From Bacteroidales bacterium (GTDB lineage: Bacteria > Bacteroidota > Bacteroidia > Bacteroidales > WCHB1-69): a stretch of DNA of 24,321 nucleotides. A program made the position numbers and the translations under genes. The stretch covers positions 1-24,321 of the forward strand of contig JAEERB010000019.1 in the NCBI GenBank assembly GCA_016285615.1, in the 5' to 3' direction. Shown one piece after another: positions 1 to 6,367 of the stretch; within the stretch, counting starts at the first letter, position 1, and every line of letters starts with the position of its first letter. The notes under the pieces are model-generated. The model made no database searches. It saw only the letters and a program-made list of their open reading frames with translations, and was not told the origin of the DNA.

Positions 1-130
1 GGCGGTCGTTCATAACAATGCCACCGGCAGCGCCAATCTGTCGGTAGTCGCGGGCAAACGCCTCAAACTCGCTTTCGTTGGCGATATCCACGGGCGTGGC
101 GTTGTCGAAGATAGAGAGAGGAAAATGCAT
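1..130 (-). CDS. N-terminal fragment of a probable NUDIX hydrolase (runs off the left edge)
   Basis: The minus strand is open from an ATG at 130 to the window edge, giving 43 residues that start MHFPLSIFDNATPVDI. Codons are G/C-rich at third positions, like the housekeeping genes here. The last visible residues, RQIGAAGGIVMNDR, resemble the first strand of NUDIX domains in Bacteroidales proteins, where a short leader is followed by an AAGGxVxN segment and then the catalytic Nudix box. The box itself would lie outside the window, so hydrolase activity is inferred and the substrate unknown. A -7 element on the same strand at 151-158 fits a short leader and supports the ATG at 130. The gene is divergent from pyrF, separated by a palindromic gap. 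It could instead be some other small protein. Confidence 0.5.
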   Translation of the reverse strand, partial: MHFPLSIFDNATPVDIANESEFEAFARDYRQIGAAGGIVMNDR

Positions 131-150
131 GCTCTTTGTTTTAAGAGATG

Positions 151-158
151 CAAAAATA
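151..158 (-). promoter_or_regulatory. -7 promoter element of the partial NUDIX-like gene
   Basis: Read on the minus strand this is TATTTTTG, an exact match to the Bacteroidetes -7 consensus TAnnTTTG. It lies about 20 bases before the ATG at 130. No clear -33 TTTG was identified. Confidence 0.6.
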
Positions 159-168
159 CATTTTTTAT

Positions 169-201
169 GTTCTTTTTCTTTGTCTTGCCAAAGAAAAGAT
201 C
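169..201. repeat. Dispersed hairpin repeat, copy 1
   Basis: The left arm GTTCTTTTTCTTTG (169-182) and right arm CAAAGAAAAGATC (189-201) pair around a six-base loop, with one bulged T and one mismatch. A near-identical hairpin lies at 9347-9379, after tRNA-Cys. The shared arms with different loops suggest a dispersed palindromic repeat and not a gene-specific terminator. Confidence 0.65.
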
Positions 202-400
202 AAACTGAACCAAGAATGCCGCCTCATTGTATTTTGCGTGGAAGACGCGAAGCGGCTTGCAAAAAACGAGGCAGCGTTAAGCGTTAAAAAAATCTGCTTG
301 TTTGAAGCAGTGAGGAGCGAAGTGACGAACTGCAAGTCCAGATTTTTAGCGTATGGTGCCCGTTTTTTAGCAAAATAAAATGCCAGCGGCGAAGGCAACT
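202..400. repeat. Nested imperfect palindrome filling the gap before pyrF
   Basis: No convincing gene lies between 131 and 480. The stretch folds back on itself in layers: GCAGT (307-311) with ACTGC (329-333); AAAAATCTG (288-296) with CAGATTTTT (339-347); TTGCAAAAAACG (257-268) with the near complement at 361-373. An outer pair is GCCGC plus ATTTTGC at about 219-236 against the matching word at about 373-388. The symmetry centre is near 320. Short ORFs across it only read through the palindrome. It resembles a non-autonomous palindromic repeat element; origin and role are unknown. Confidence 0.55.
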
Positions 401-408
401 TTTCTTTG

Positions 409-441
409 CAACTTTCTTTTTTTGCCTGAAAAAGAAAGTTG
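409..441. repeat. Perfect 13-bp hairpin immediately upstream of the pyrF promoter
   Basis: CAACTTTCTTTTT (409-421) pairs perfectly with AAAAAGAAAGTTG (429-441) around the loop TTGCCTG. It ends 12 bases before the pyrF -7 box. Its A/T-rich arms resemble the CTTT-rich hairpins at 169-201 and 9347-9379, so it may be a diverged member of that group. A terminator role is possible, but no gene clearly needs one here. Confidence 0.6.
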
Positions 442-453
442 ATAAAAATGTCT

Positions 454-461
454 TATTTTTG
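454..461 (+). promoter_or_regulatory. -7 promoter element of pyrF
   Basis: TATTTTTG matches TAnnTTTG exactly and lies 19 bases before the ATG at 481. This spacing makes 481 the likely start, because the in-frame ATG at 439 would lie upstream of the transcript. Confidence 0.6.
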
Positions 462-480
462 TGCTTTAAATTTCAAAAAG

Positions 481-1341
481 ATGATTATAGACAAACTATT
501 TCAGAAAGTGGCCGACAACGGACATGTATGCGTCGGCTTGGATACCGACTACACCTACCTGCCGGCCGACTTCGCTGCCAAATTTCCTACCATCCACGAA
601 GGATTGTTCGAGTTTAACAAACAACTTATCGATGCAACGATAGATGTGGCTGCCTGCTACAAAGTGCAGATTGCCTACTACGAAGCCTATGGCTTGGAAG
701 GTTTGCTGGCCTATAAGAATACCCTCGCCTACCTGCGCTCTATCGGAGCGGTCATCATTGCTGACGTGAAGCGCGGCGACATTGCCAAGACCGCCGAAAT
801 GTATGCAAAAGCCCACTTTACCGGCGATTTCGAATGCGACTTTATGACCATCAACCCCTACATGGGCATGGACAGCATCGCTCCGTACTTGCCGTATGTG
901 AAAGAACACGAAAAGGGGCTCTTCGTACTCATCCGCACCTCGAACGAAGGCGCCAAAGACATTGAGTATCTTCCTACGGGCGAGTGCCATGTCTATAATG
1001 TAGTGGGCGAAAAGCTGAACACGCTCGGCAAGGAGTGCCTCGGCCAGTGCGGCTTCTCTTCTATCGGCGGTGTGATGGGCTGTACCCACTCGTCGGAAGC
1101 AGCAGAGGTGAGAGCGGCCCTCGACTCCACCTTCTTCCTCATCCCTGGCTACGGCGCCCAAGGCGGCAAAGCCTCCGACATTGCCTGCTACCTCAAAAAC
1201 GGCAACGGCGGCGTAGTTAACGCTTCGCGCTCCATCCTGCTCGCCTACCGCAAAGTGGAAGGCGGTGAGAAAAACTTCGCCGAATGCTCGCGCAACGAAG
1301 CCATCCGCATGCGAAACGACATTTTATCTGCCTGCAAATAA
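481..1341 (+). CDS. pyrF: Orotidine 5'-phosphate decarboxylase
   Basis: The 286-residue protein should decarboxylate OMP to UMP, the last step of de novo pyrimidine synthesis, in the cytosol. The substrate-binding start VCVGLDTD and the catalytic segment ADVKRGDIAKTA are visible; the lysine of DVKRGD is residue 97. Near the C-terminus, PGYGAQGG followed by VNASRSI matches the phosphate-binding loops of the family. Length and the insert-rich sequence fit the longer OMPDC type found in Bacteroidetes. ATG 481 is chosen over the in-frame ATG at 439 because a -7 box lies at 454-461 and the family begins near this residue. The next gene starts 54 bases downstream on the same strand and encodes a nucleoside transporter, suggesting a shared pyrimidine theme. 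Confidence 0.95.
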   Translation: MIIDKLFQKVADNGHVCVGLDTDYTYLPADFAAKFPTIHEGLFEFNKQLIDATIDVAACYKVQIAYYEAYGLEGLLAYKNTLAYLRSIGAVIIADVKRGDIAKTAEMYAKAHFTGDFECDFMTINPYMGMDSIAPYLPYVKEHEKGLFVLIRTSNEGAKDIEYLPTGECHVYNVVGEKLNTLGKECLGQCGFSSIGGVMGCTHSSEAAEVRAALDSTFFLIPGYGAQGGKASDIACYLKNGNGGVVNASRSILLAYRKVEGGEKNFAECSRNEAIRMRNDILSACK

Positions 1342-1395
1342 TTAAAAACTAATCAATTATACATTATACATTGTAAATTGTAAATTATTAATTGT

Positions 1396-2730
1396 ATGAA
1401 CATCAAGTTCCGCCTTATCATCATGAACTTCCTCCAGTTCGCCATCTGGGGGGCTTACCTGACCTGCATGGGAACCTATCTGTTCCAGCACGGATTGGGC
1501 AAAAATATCGGCATTTTCTACTCTATCCAGGGCATTGTTTCCATTTTCATGCCCGCCCTGATGGGCATTGTGGCCGACAAATGGATTCCGGCACAAAAAA
1601 CGCTCGGTCTTTGTCACGCCGTGGCTGGCGCCGCCATGATTGCCGCCGGCATCTACGGTCTTTCTGCTGGCGATGCCGTTCAGTTCGGGCCGCTTTTCAC
1701 ACTATATACTATCGGTGTAGCCTTCTATATGCCCACACTTGCGCTTTCTAACTCAGTTGCTTACAATGCGTTAGACAAAGCCGGATTGGATACGATAAAA
1801 GACTTCCCGCCTATTCGTGTCTTCGGCACCATCGGCTTTATCGCCACCATGTGGATTGTTGACCTGTTGGGCTTCCAATCTTCAGCAGCACAATTTGTCA
1901 CCAGTGGCGGCATAGGCTTAGTATTGGCAGCCTACTCATTCACGCTGCCCCACTGCCCCACCAGCCAGGCTGTCGAAAGCAAATCTTTAATAGAAGCTCT
2001 TGGTTTAAAAGCTTTTGCATTGTTTAAAAGTCCCAAAATGGCTGTATTTTTCATCTTTTCGATGCTTCTGGGTGTCTCCTTGCAAATCACCAATGGCTTT
2101 GCCAATCCCTTCTTGTCGAGTTTCAAACACATTCCTGAATATGCCGATACCTTTGGTGTTCAACACGCCAACATTCTGATATCCATTTCACAAATATCTG
2201 AAACATTGTGTATTCTGTTGATACCCTTCTTCCTCAAACGTTTTGGTATCAAGAAAGTGATGCTCATTGCCATGTTTGCATGGGTGCTTCGTTTCGGCTT
2301 TTTCGGCTTAGGCAACCCCGGTTCCGGCGTATGGCTGTTCGTGCTCTCCTGCATTGTGTACGGCGTAGCATTCGACTTCTTCAATATCAGCGGTTCTCTG
2401 TTTGTTGACAAAGAGACAACTCCCAACATCCGCTCCTCAGCACAAGGCTTGTTCTTCCTGATGACCAACGGCATAGGTGCCACCATTGGCACACTGAGCG
2501 CACAGCTGATAGTCAACAAGTTTGTCTTCTCCAATTTCCGTAATGTGGCCGAAGGCAGTATGGCAACCCTGAGTGACAGCGCACGCGAGGCGTTGGCGAT
2601 GAATGTATGGCATGGCTGGCAAACCTCATGGTTTATCTTCGCCGCCTACGCATTTGTCGTAGCTGTGCTGTTTGCACTGGTTTTCAAATATAAACACGAA
2701 CCGGAAAACAAACTGAAAGCGGAGAACTAA
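1396..2730 (+). CDS. Nucleoside:H+ symporter-family MFS transporter
   Basis: The 444-residue protein is hydrophobic throughout, with about 12 membrane segments. It starts MNIKFRLIIMNFLQFAIWGA, the usual opening of the nucleoside:H+ symporter (NupG/XapB-like) branch of the major facilitator superfamily. FLQFAIWGAYLTCMGTYL in helix 1 and MGIVADKW after helix 2 fit that family. The expected role is proton-coupled uptake of nucleosides across the inner membrane; the exact substrate cannot be read from sequence. It follows pyrF by 54 bases of A/T-rich repeats with no recognisable promoter, so co-transcription with pyrF is plausible: one gene makes UMP and the other salvages nucleosides. The gene converges on the glycosylase gene to its right. 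Family call strong, substrate inferred. Confidence 0.85.
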   Translation: MNIKFRLIIMNFLQFAIWGAYLTCMGTYLFQHGLGKNIGIFYSIQGIVSIFMPALMGIVADKWIPAQKTLGLCHAVAGAAMIAAGIYGLSAGDAVQFGPLFTLYTIGVAFYMPTLALSNSVAYNALDKAGLDTIKDFPPIRVFGTIGFIATMWIVDLLGFQSSAAQFVTSGGIGLVLAAYSFTLPHCPTSQAVESKSLIEALGLKAFALFKSPKMAVFFIFSMLLGVSLQITNGFANPFLSSFKHIPEYADTFGVQHANILISISQISETLCILLIPFFLKRFGIKKVMLIAMFAWVLRFGFFGLGNPGSGVWLFVLSCIVYGVAFDFFNISGSLFVDKETTPNIRSSAQGLFFLMTNGIGATIGTLSAQLIVNKFVFSNFRNVAEGSMATLSDSAREALAMNVWHGWQTSWFIFAAYAFVVAVLFALVFKYKHEPENKLKAEN

Positions 2731-2771
2731 AAATAAATTCAGAATTCAAAGAACAAAATTCAAAAAAGTTT

Positions 2772-2859
2772 TTAGTTGTTAGTTTCTAGTTTTAAGCAAT
2801 TAATAATAACAGAAGATATTTTTACCACTCTCTTCTAACAACTAACATCTAACAACTAA
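2772..2859. terminator. Inverted repeats between convergent genes, possible bidirectional terminator
   Basis: TTAGTTGTTAG (2772-2782) is perfectly complementary to CTAACAACTAA, which occurs twice, at 2835-2845 and 2849-2859. Either copy can form an 11-bp stem. It sits between the MFS gene and the glycosylase gene, which face each other. The loop is long and the U-tracts are poor, so termination is only a guess. Confidence 0.4.
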
Positions 2860-2862
2860 AAT

Positions 2863-3432
2863 CTATAAACTAAACCTATACGGCAACAAGGCATCATCCC
2901 CTGCGTAATCAACACCTATGCGGGGGGTGATTTTTATTTGTGAATCAGGAATTTGCAGGCCTCTGTCTTCCACCCATACCAAAGGGCCGTTGAGCGAGGC
3001 GCCGTTGTGGTTCACGGTGATGCCCAGTGCTTTAGATACACGACCCGGACCGATGGTCATCTGTGGTGAGCTTTGCGCACGACCGTTGCGACGGAGCATC
3101 AGTTCCTCGCCGTGAGTGGGCACTATAGATCGAATCAGTATGGCATCGGGGATGTCGGCGCGGTTGGTGACAAAATTGAGCAGATGATGCATCCCATAAC
3201 ACAAATAGACATAGATGACTCCTCCGTCGGCGTACATCATCTCGTTGCGTTGGGTACGCCGTCCGCCAAAAGCGTGAGACGCACGGTCGTTGGTACCTTT
3301 ATAAGCCTCCGTCTCCGAGATGATGCCACCGCTAATTTGGCCGTCAATACAGGTAAACAGCGACTTGCCCAGCAAATCGCGCGCCAAAAAGAGGACGTCA
3401 TCATTTTGGAAATAGGTACTGCTTAATTTCAT
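2863..3432 (-). CDS. mpg: 3-methyladenine DNA glycosylase (AAG/MPG type)
   Basis: The 189-residue protein belongs to the alkyladenine DNA glycosylase family, which removes alkylated and deaminated purines at the start of base-excision repair. Visible family signatures are LARDLLGKSL, then ISETEAYKGTNDRASHAF (containing the catalytic glutamate and the DRASHA motif), VYLCYGMHHLLNFVT, IGPGRVSKALGIT, and a C-terminal PRIGVDYAG. Length is normal for a bacterial member. The start is set at ATG 3432; a longer reading begins with TTG at 3453 and would overlap the upstream gene. It begins 10 bases after the TonB-dependent receptor stop on the same strand and is probably read from that transcript. No functional link between the two is evident. 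Confidence 0.93.
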   Translation of the reverse strand: MKLSSTYFQNDDVLFLARDLLGKSLFTCIDGQISGGIISETEAYKGTNDRASHAFGGRRTQRNEMMYADGGVIYVYLCYGMHHLLNFVTNRADIPDAILIRSIVPTHGEELMLRRNGRAQSSPQMTIGPGRVSKALGITVNHNGASLNGPLVWVEDRGLQIPDSQIKITPRIGVDYAGDDALLPYRFSL

Positions 3433-3442
3433 TCCCTCAAAA

Positions 3443-5920
3443 TTAGAACTCAACCGCCAATTTGACGTTGAGTAGTCGCGGAGTCAGATAATTGGGCACT
3501 GGGGAATAGGTATTGTAAATATCGCTCACCCAGAAGAATGAAGATACATTCTTGATATCCAACAAATTAAACACCTCAATAAAGATACCCGCATTCTTGA
3601 TAGAACGGATAAACTTGCTCTTGTGCTTCATCCTGTCGCGGCTTTGATCCAAGAACATATACGAGAATCCCAAATCCACCCTGCGATACCAGGTCGAACG
3701 TAGCGTGTGCAGATACTTGGCGGCATTGGGTGCTCCGTAGGGCAGCGGACTCGAGAACACTAAGTTCAGGTGCACGCGCAACTGCGGCAACGACGGAATA
3801 TGGTCCTGGAAAAAAACATTGAGAGCAAACCGCTGGTCGGTAGGACGGGGAATGTAGCCCGGATAGACCGTGTTGCCTTCTTTATCGATATAATAGTCAC
3901 CTTCAATATCTTCGGCGGTCTTCATCACCGAAAGTGTTATCCACGACTCCAGACCTTCGATGAACTCTCCGCTCAGTTTCATGTCAATACCCGTGGCATA
4001 GCCATGAGCATTGTTCTCGGCACTGTAAATCACCTTGATATCGTTAACAGTGTAAGGAATCAGACGGTCCATATACTTATAATAAACCTCTGTGGTAAAC
4101 TTGAACGGACGGCGCCACATCTTGAAATCATATCCAGCACTGGCCACCACCTGATACGAGCGTTGCGAACGGATCTTGGGGTTCAACTCGCCCGTGACAT
4201 AGCGCATCTCGCGATAAAACGGCGGCTGATAATACATACCCGTATTCAGTCGGAACACCCACTTATGCTTCCAACGCGGCGTGTAGGTAAACAGCAAACG
4301 CGGCGACACAACAACCTCGTTGTTGTAAGTCCAGTAATGGAAACGCACACCCCCATTGAGCACGAAGCGGGTGGCACTGTCACCATCAATACGCCAGCTG
4401 TCCTGCACAAAACCCGTGAGACGCATGGTATTCAAGTTGTTAGCCGACAGAAGATAATAGCCGAAGTTCAAATCACGCGACGGGTCACCTGCAGGCACTG
4501 GCTCACCAGGCGTAGTGAAGTGAAACGGTACCGTATAGCCTGCCGAGTCCTTCATCGTCCACTCATTAATCCGGTCGTTGATAATCTCGTTCTGCACCTT
4601 GACACCCCACAGAAGCGTGTTGCGGAACAATTGATGCTCGCCACGCAAATCGGCCGCCGACACGACCGCCTGGATATGGTTGCGCGCATGCTCGTGATAA
4701 GCGCCCACACCGCGCGTACTTCCTTCGACAAGCTTAGCCGCCCCCATGTCTATCTCCACATCCTTGAGCCAATACTCACCTCTAATATCGTATGTTTCAG
4801 ACTCTTTCGCATAATACGAAGAGACAATCAACTTATACATGTTTTTGAAATTGGGCTTGAATGCCACCGTCAGCGCTCCCAGATAATTCTCGTATTGGTC
4901 CACCTCTTGTCCGTCGAAATAAACCTCCAACTGCTGGGCCATTTCAAAATTACCGAAGGTGGTCAGACGACTGCTGGGCACAAAGCGATATTGGTTTTTG
5001 GAAAAGTTGCCCAACAGGCTCAGCTCCCACTTTTCGGCAGGCTTCCAAGTAAGCAACATCTGCGTATCGAAAAAGCGTGGCTTGTACTCGCCCGACGTCT
5101 CCATCGACTTAAGCAGGTAAGTGTTGGCTTTGTAACGCACGCCAACCAAAAAGGTAAACTTGTCCTTCACGTTGCCCTCTGCGTGCAGCGAACCACCCAG
5201 CATACCCGCTGAGAAAGAACCGCCATAGCGCGTGGGCTTCTTGTACTCCACATCCAGCACCGACGACATCTTGTCGCCATATTTGGCCTCGAAACCACCA
5301 GCCGAGAACTTCACGTTGTTGGTCAGGTCCATATTGACGAAACTCAATCCCTCCTGCTGCCCGCTTCGCACTAAGAAAGGCCGATATATCTGAATATCAT
5401 TAACATAGATAAGATTCTCATCATAGTTACCACCGCGCACATTGTATTGCGAACTCAACTCATTCACCGACGAGGCTCCTGGCAACATCTTGATGAGCGA
5501 CTCGATACCGCCCGTCGGCGAAGGCAATTGGAACGACAACTTGGGATCGATATGTGTATAGCTGTCGTTGTAGTTCGAGGTCAAGCTAAACTCAGGCAAC
5601 ATCTCACCCACTGCCGGCATGATTACATTAACGCGCACTTTCTCATTTTTCTTGAGAAACAAGGTGACCACCGTATCGCGATAGGCGATATGGCGGAAAC
5701 GCAAATGCACGGTATCACCGCTGGGCACCTTCAGATCGTACAGACCGTCGGGCTTGGATGTGGCGGTAGTGGTATTTTCCAGCACCGTAATCACCACTTG
5801 GTCAATAGGCTGGTTATACTGGTCAAGAACAGAACCGCTCACCCTACCCTCATGCTGCCCATAGAGGGGGAACATGACAACCAGGAGTATTGTGATAAGA
5901 AAAAAGCTAATTCTATTCAA
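3443..5920 (-). CDS. TonB-dependent outer-membrane receptor, non-SusC, substrate unknown
   Basis: This 825-residue outer-membrane transporter would import a ligand using TonB/ExbBD energy. Residues 1-22 form a signal peptide ending FPLYG/Q. Residues 25-105 look like a carboxypeptidase-regulatory-like beta-sandwich (VSGSVLDQYNQPI, DGLYDLKVPSG). The plug follows, with NVRGGNYDENLIYVNDIQIY near residue 160, a signature of a common Bacteroidetes receptor subfamily. The remainder is beta-barrel and ends in a terminal phenylalanine (VKLAVEF). No SusD-like gene is adjacent, so this is not a classic glycan-uptake pair. The only start keeping the signal peptide is TTG at 5920, directly preceded in frame by a stop; the next ATG would cut into the hydrophobic core. 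A -7 box lies at 5951-5958. Confidence 0.88.
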   Translation of the reverse strand: MNRISFFLITILLVVMFPLYGQHEGRVSGSVLDQYNQPIDQVVITVLENTTTATSKPDGLYDLKVPSGDTVHLRFRHIAYRDTVVTLFLKKNEKVRVNVIMPAVGEMLPEFSLTSNYNDSYTHIDPKLSFQLPSPTGGIESLIKMLPGASSVNELSSQYNVRGGNYDENLIYVNDIQIYRPFLVRSGQQEGLSFVNMDLTNNVKFSAGGFEAKYGDKMSSVLDVEYKKPTRYGGSFSAGMLGGSLHAEGNVKDKFTFLVGVRYKANTYLLKSMETSGEYKPRFFDTQMLLTWKPAEKWELSLLGNFSKNQYRFVPSSRLTTFGNFEMAQQLEVYFDGQEVDQYENYLGALTVAFKPNFKNMYKLIVSSYYAKESETYDIRGEYWLKDVEIDMGAAKLVEGSTRGVGAYHEHARNHIQAVVSAADLRGEHQLFRNTLLWGVKVQNEIINDRINEWTMKDSAGYTVPFHFTTPGEPVPAGDPSRDLNFGYYLLSANNLNTMRLTGFVQDSWRIDGDSATRFVLNGGVRFHYWTYNNEVVVSPRLLFTYTPRWKHKWVFRLNTGMYYQPPFYREMRYVTGELNPKIRSQRSYQVVASAGYDFKMWRRPFKFTTEVYYKYMDRLIPYTVNDIKVIYSAENNAHGYATGIDMKLSGEFIEGLESWITLSVMKTAEDIEGDYYIDKEGNTVYPGYIPRPTDQRFALNVFFQDHIPSLPQLRVHLNLVFSSPLPYGAPNAAKYLHTLRSTWYRRVDLGFSYMFLDQSRDRMKHKSKFIRSIKNAGIFIEVFNLLDIKNVSSFFWVSDIYNTYSPVPNYLTPRLLNVKLAVEF

Positions 5921-5950
5921 GATGCACGCTTAGGTTAAAGAATTAATACG

Positions 5951-5982
5951 CAAAACTACCGAATTTATTGTGTATTAACAAA
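5951..5982 (-). promoter_or_regulatory. Promoter of the TonB-dependent receptor gene
   Basis: On the minus strand the -7 element is TAGTTTTG (5951-5958) and a -33 TTTG is found at 5979-5982, with a 20-base spacer. The -33 box falls at the edge of the A-tract of the rpmB terminator, so terminator and promoter abut. Confidence 0.6.
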
Positions 5983-6014
5983 AAAAAAGCTACACGATAG
6001 GTGTAGCCGTTTTT
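5980..6014. terminator. Terminator downstream of rpmB
   Basis: GCTACAC (5989-5995) pairs with GTGTAGC (6001-6007) around GATAG. Read on the minus strand the stem is followed by a run of eight or more U residues, a good intrinsic terminator for rpmB. A five-T run on the other side makes it potentially bidirectional. Confidence 0.8.
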
Positions 6015-6033
6015 ATCATGTGATGGAAAAATG

Positions 6034-6270
6034 TTATTTGAGATAACCTTTTTCGCTAGCCTCAACTATGCAGTTCCAAACACCTTTTTTATTGATGTTG
6101 CGCATACCTTTGGCGGAAACTTTCAACATTACCCATTCATTCAACTCGGGAACGAAGAACTTTTTGGTGTGCAAATTGGGATTAAATTTGCGTTTCGTCT
6201 TAATGTTCGAGTGTGATACATTGTTTCCGGTGATGGCTTTCTTTCCTGTAATTTGGCAAACTCTTGACAT
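6034..6270 (-). CDS. rpmB: Large ribosomal subunit protein bL28
   Basis: The 78-residue basic protein starts [20 protein letters not shown] and contains [18 protein letters not shown], both typical of bL28, a component of the 50S subunit. Length is normal. It has its own promoter (6318-6347) and a strong terminator (5989-6007), so it appears to be a single-gene unit. In many Bacteroidetes rpmB is followed by rpmG and a small conserved gene; here it is followed instead by a TonB-dependent receptor, so rpmG must be elsewhere. The ATG at 6270 gives the standard N-terminus. Confidence 0.97.
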   Translation of the reverse strand: MSRVCQITGKKAITGNNVSHSNIKTKRKFNPNLHTKKFFVPELNEWVMLKVSAKGMRNINKKGVWNCIVEASEKGYLK

Positions 6271-6317
6271 CTTTCTATTTTTTGAATCGTTATATTACTC
6301 GTTTTTAATTTGGGCTG

Positions 6318-6347
6318 CAAAATTACAACTTTATTTTTAATTTACAA
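6318..6347 (-). promoter_or_regulatory. Promoter of rpmB
   Basis: On the minus strand, TAATTTTG (6318-6325) is an exact -7 match, and a TTG lies 19 bases upstream at about 6345-6347, close to the usual -33 spacing. The predicted transcript has a leader of roughly 40 bases. Confidence 0.65.
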
Positions 6348-6367
6348 CACCTTGATGTTAATTTTTT

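Noticed and set aside
148..378. Short open frames on both strands across 148-398
   Set aside because: They read through the nested palindrome, so their apparent coding is a side effect of symmetry; no start signal or domain supports them.
496..1161. A 221-codon open frame on the minus strand inside pyrF
   Set aside because: It is the antisense shadow of a well-supported pyrF gene and has no family features.
3770..5212. A 480-codon open frame on the plus strand
   Set aside because: It is antisense to the TonB-dependent receptor, whose signal peptide, plug motif and barrel end are clear. The antisense protein is low in hydrophobic order and has no recognisable domain.
3443..5920. The TonB-dependent receptor as a SusC homologue of a polysaccharide utilisation locus
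   Set aside because: No SusD-like gene, glycosidase or sigma/anti-sigma pair is adjacent, and the plug signature belongs to a different receptor subfamily.
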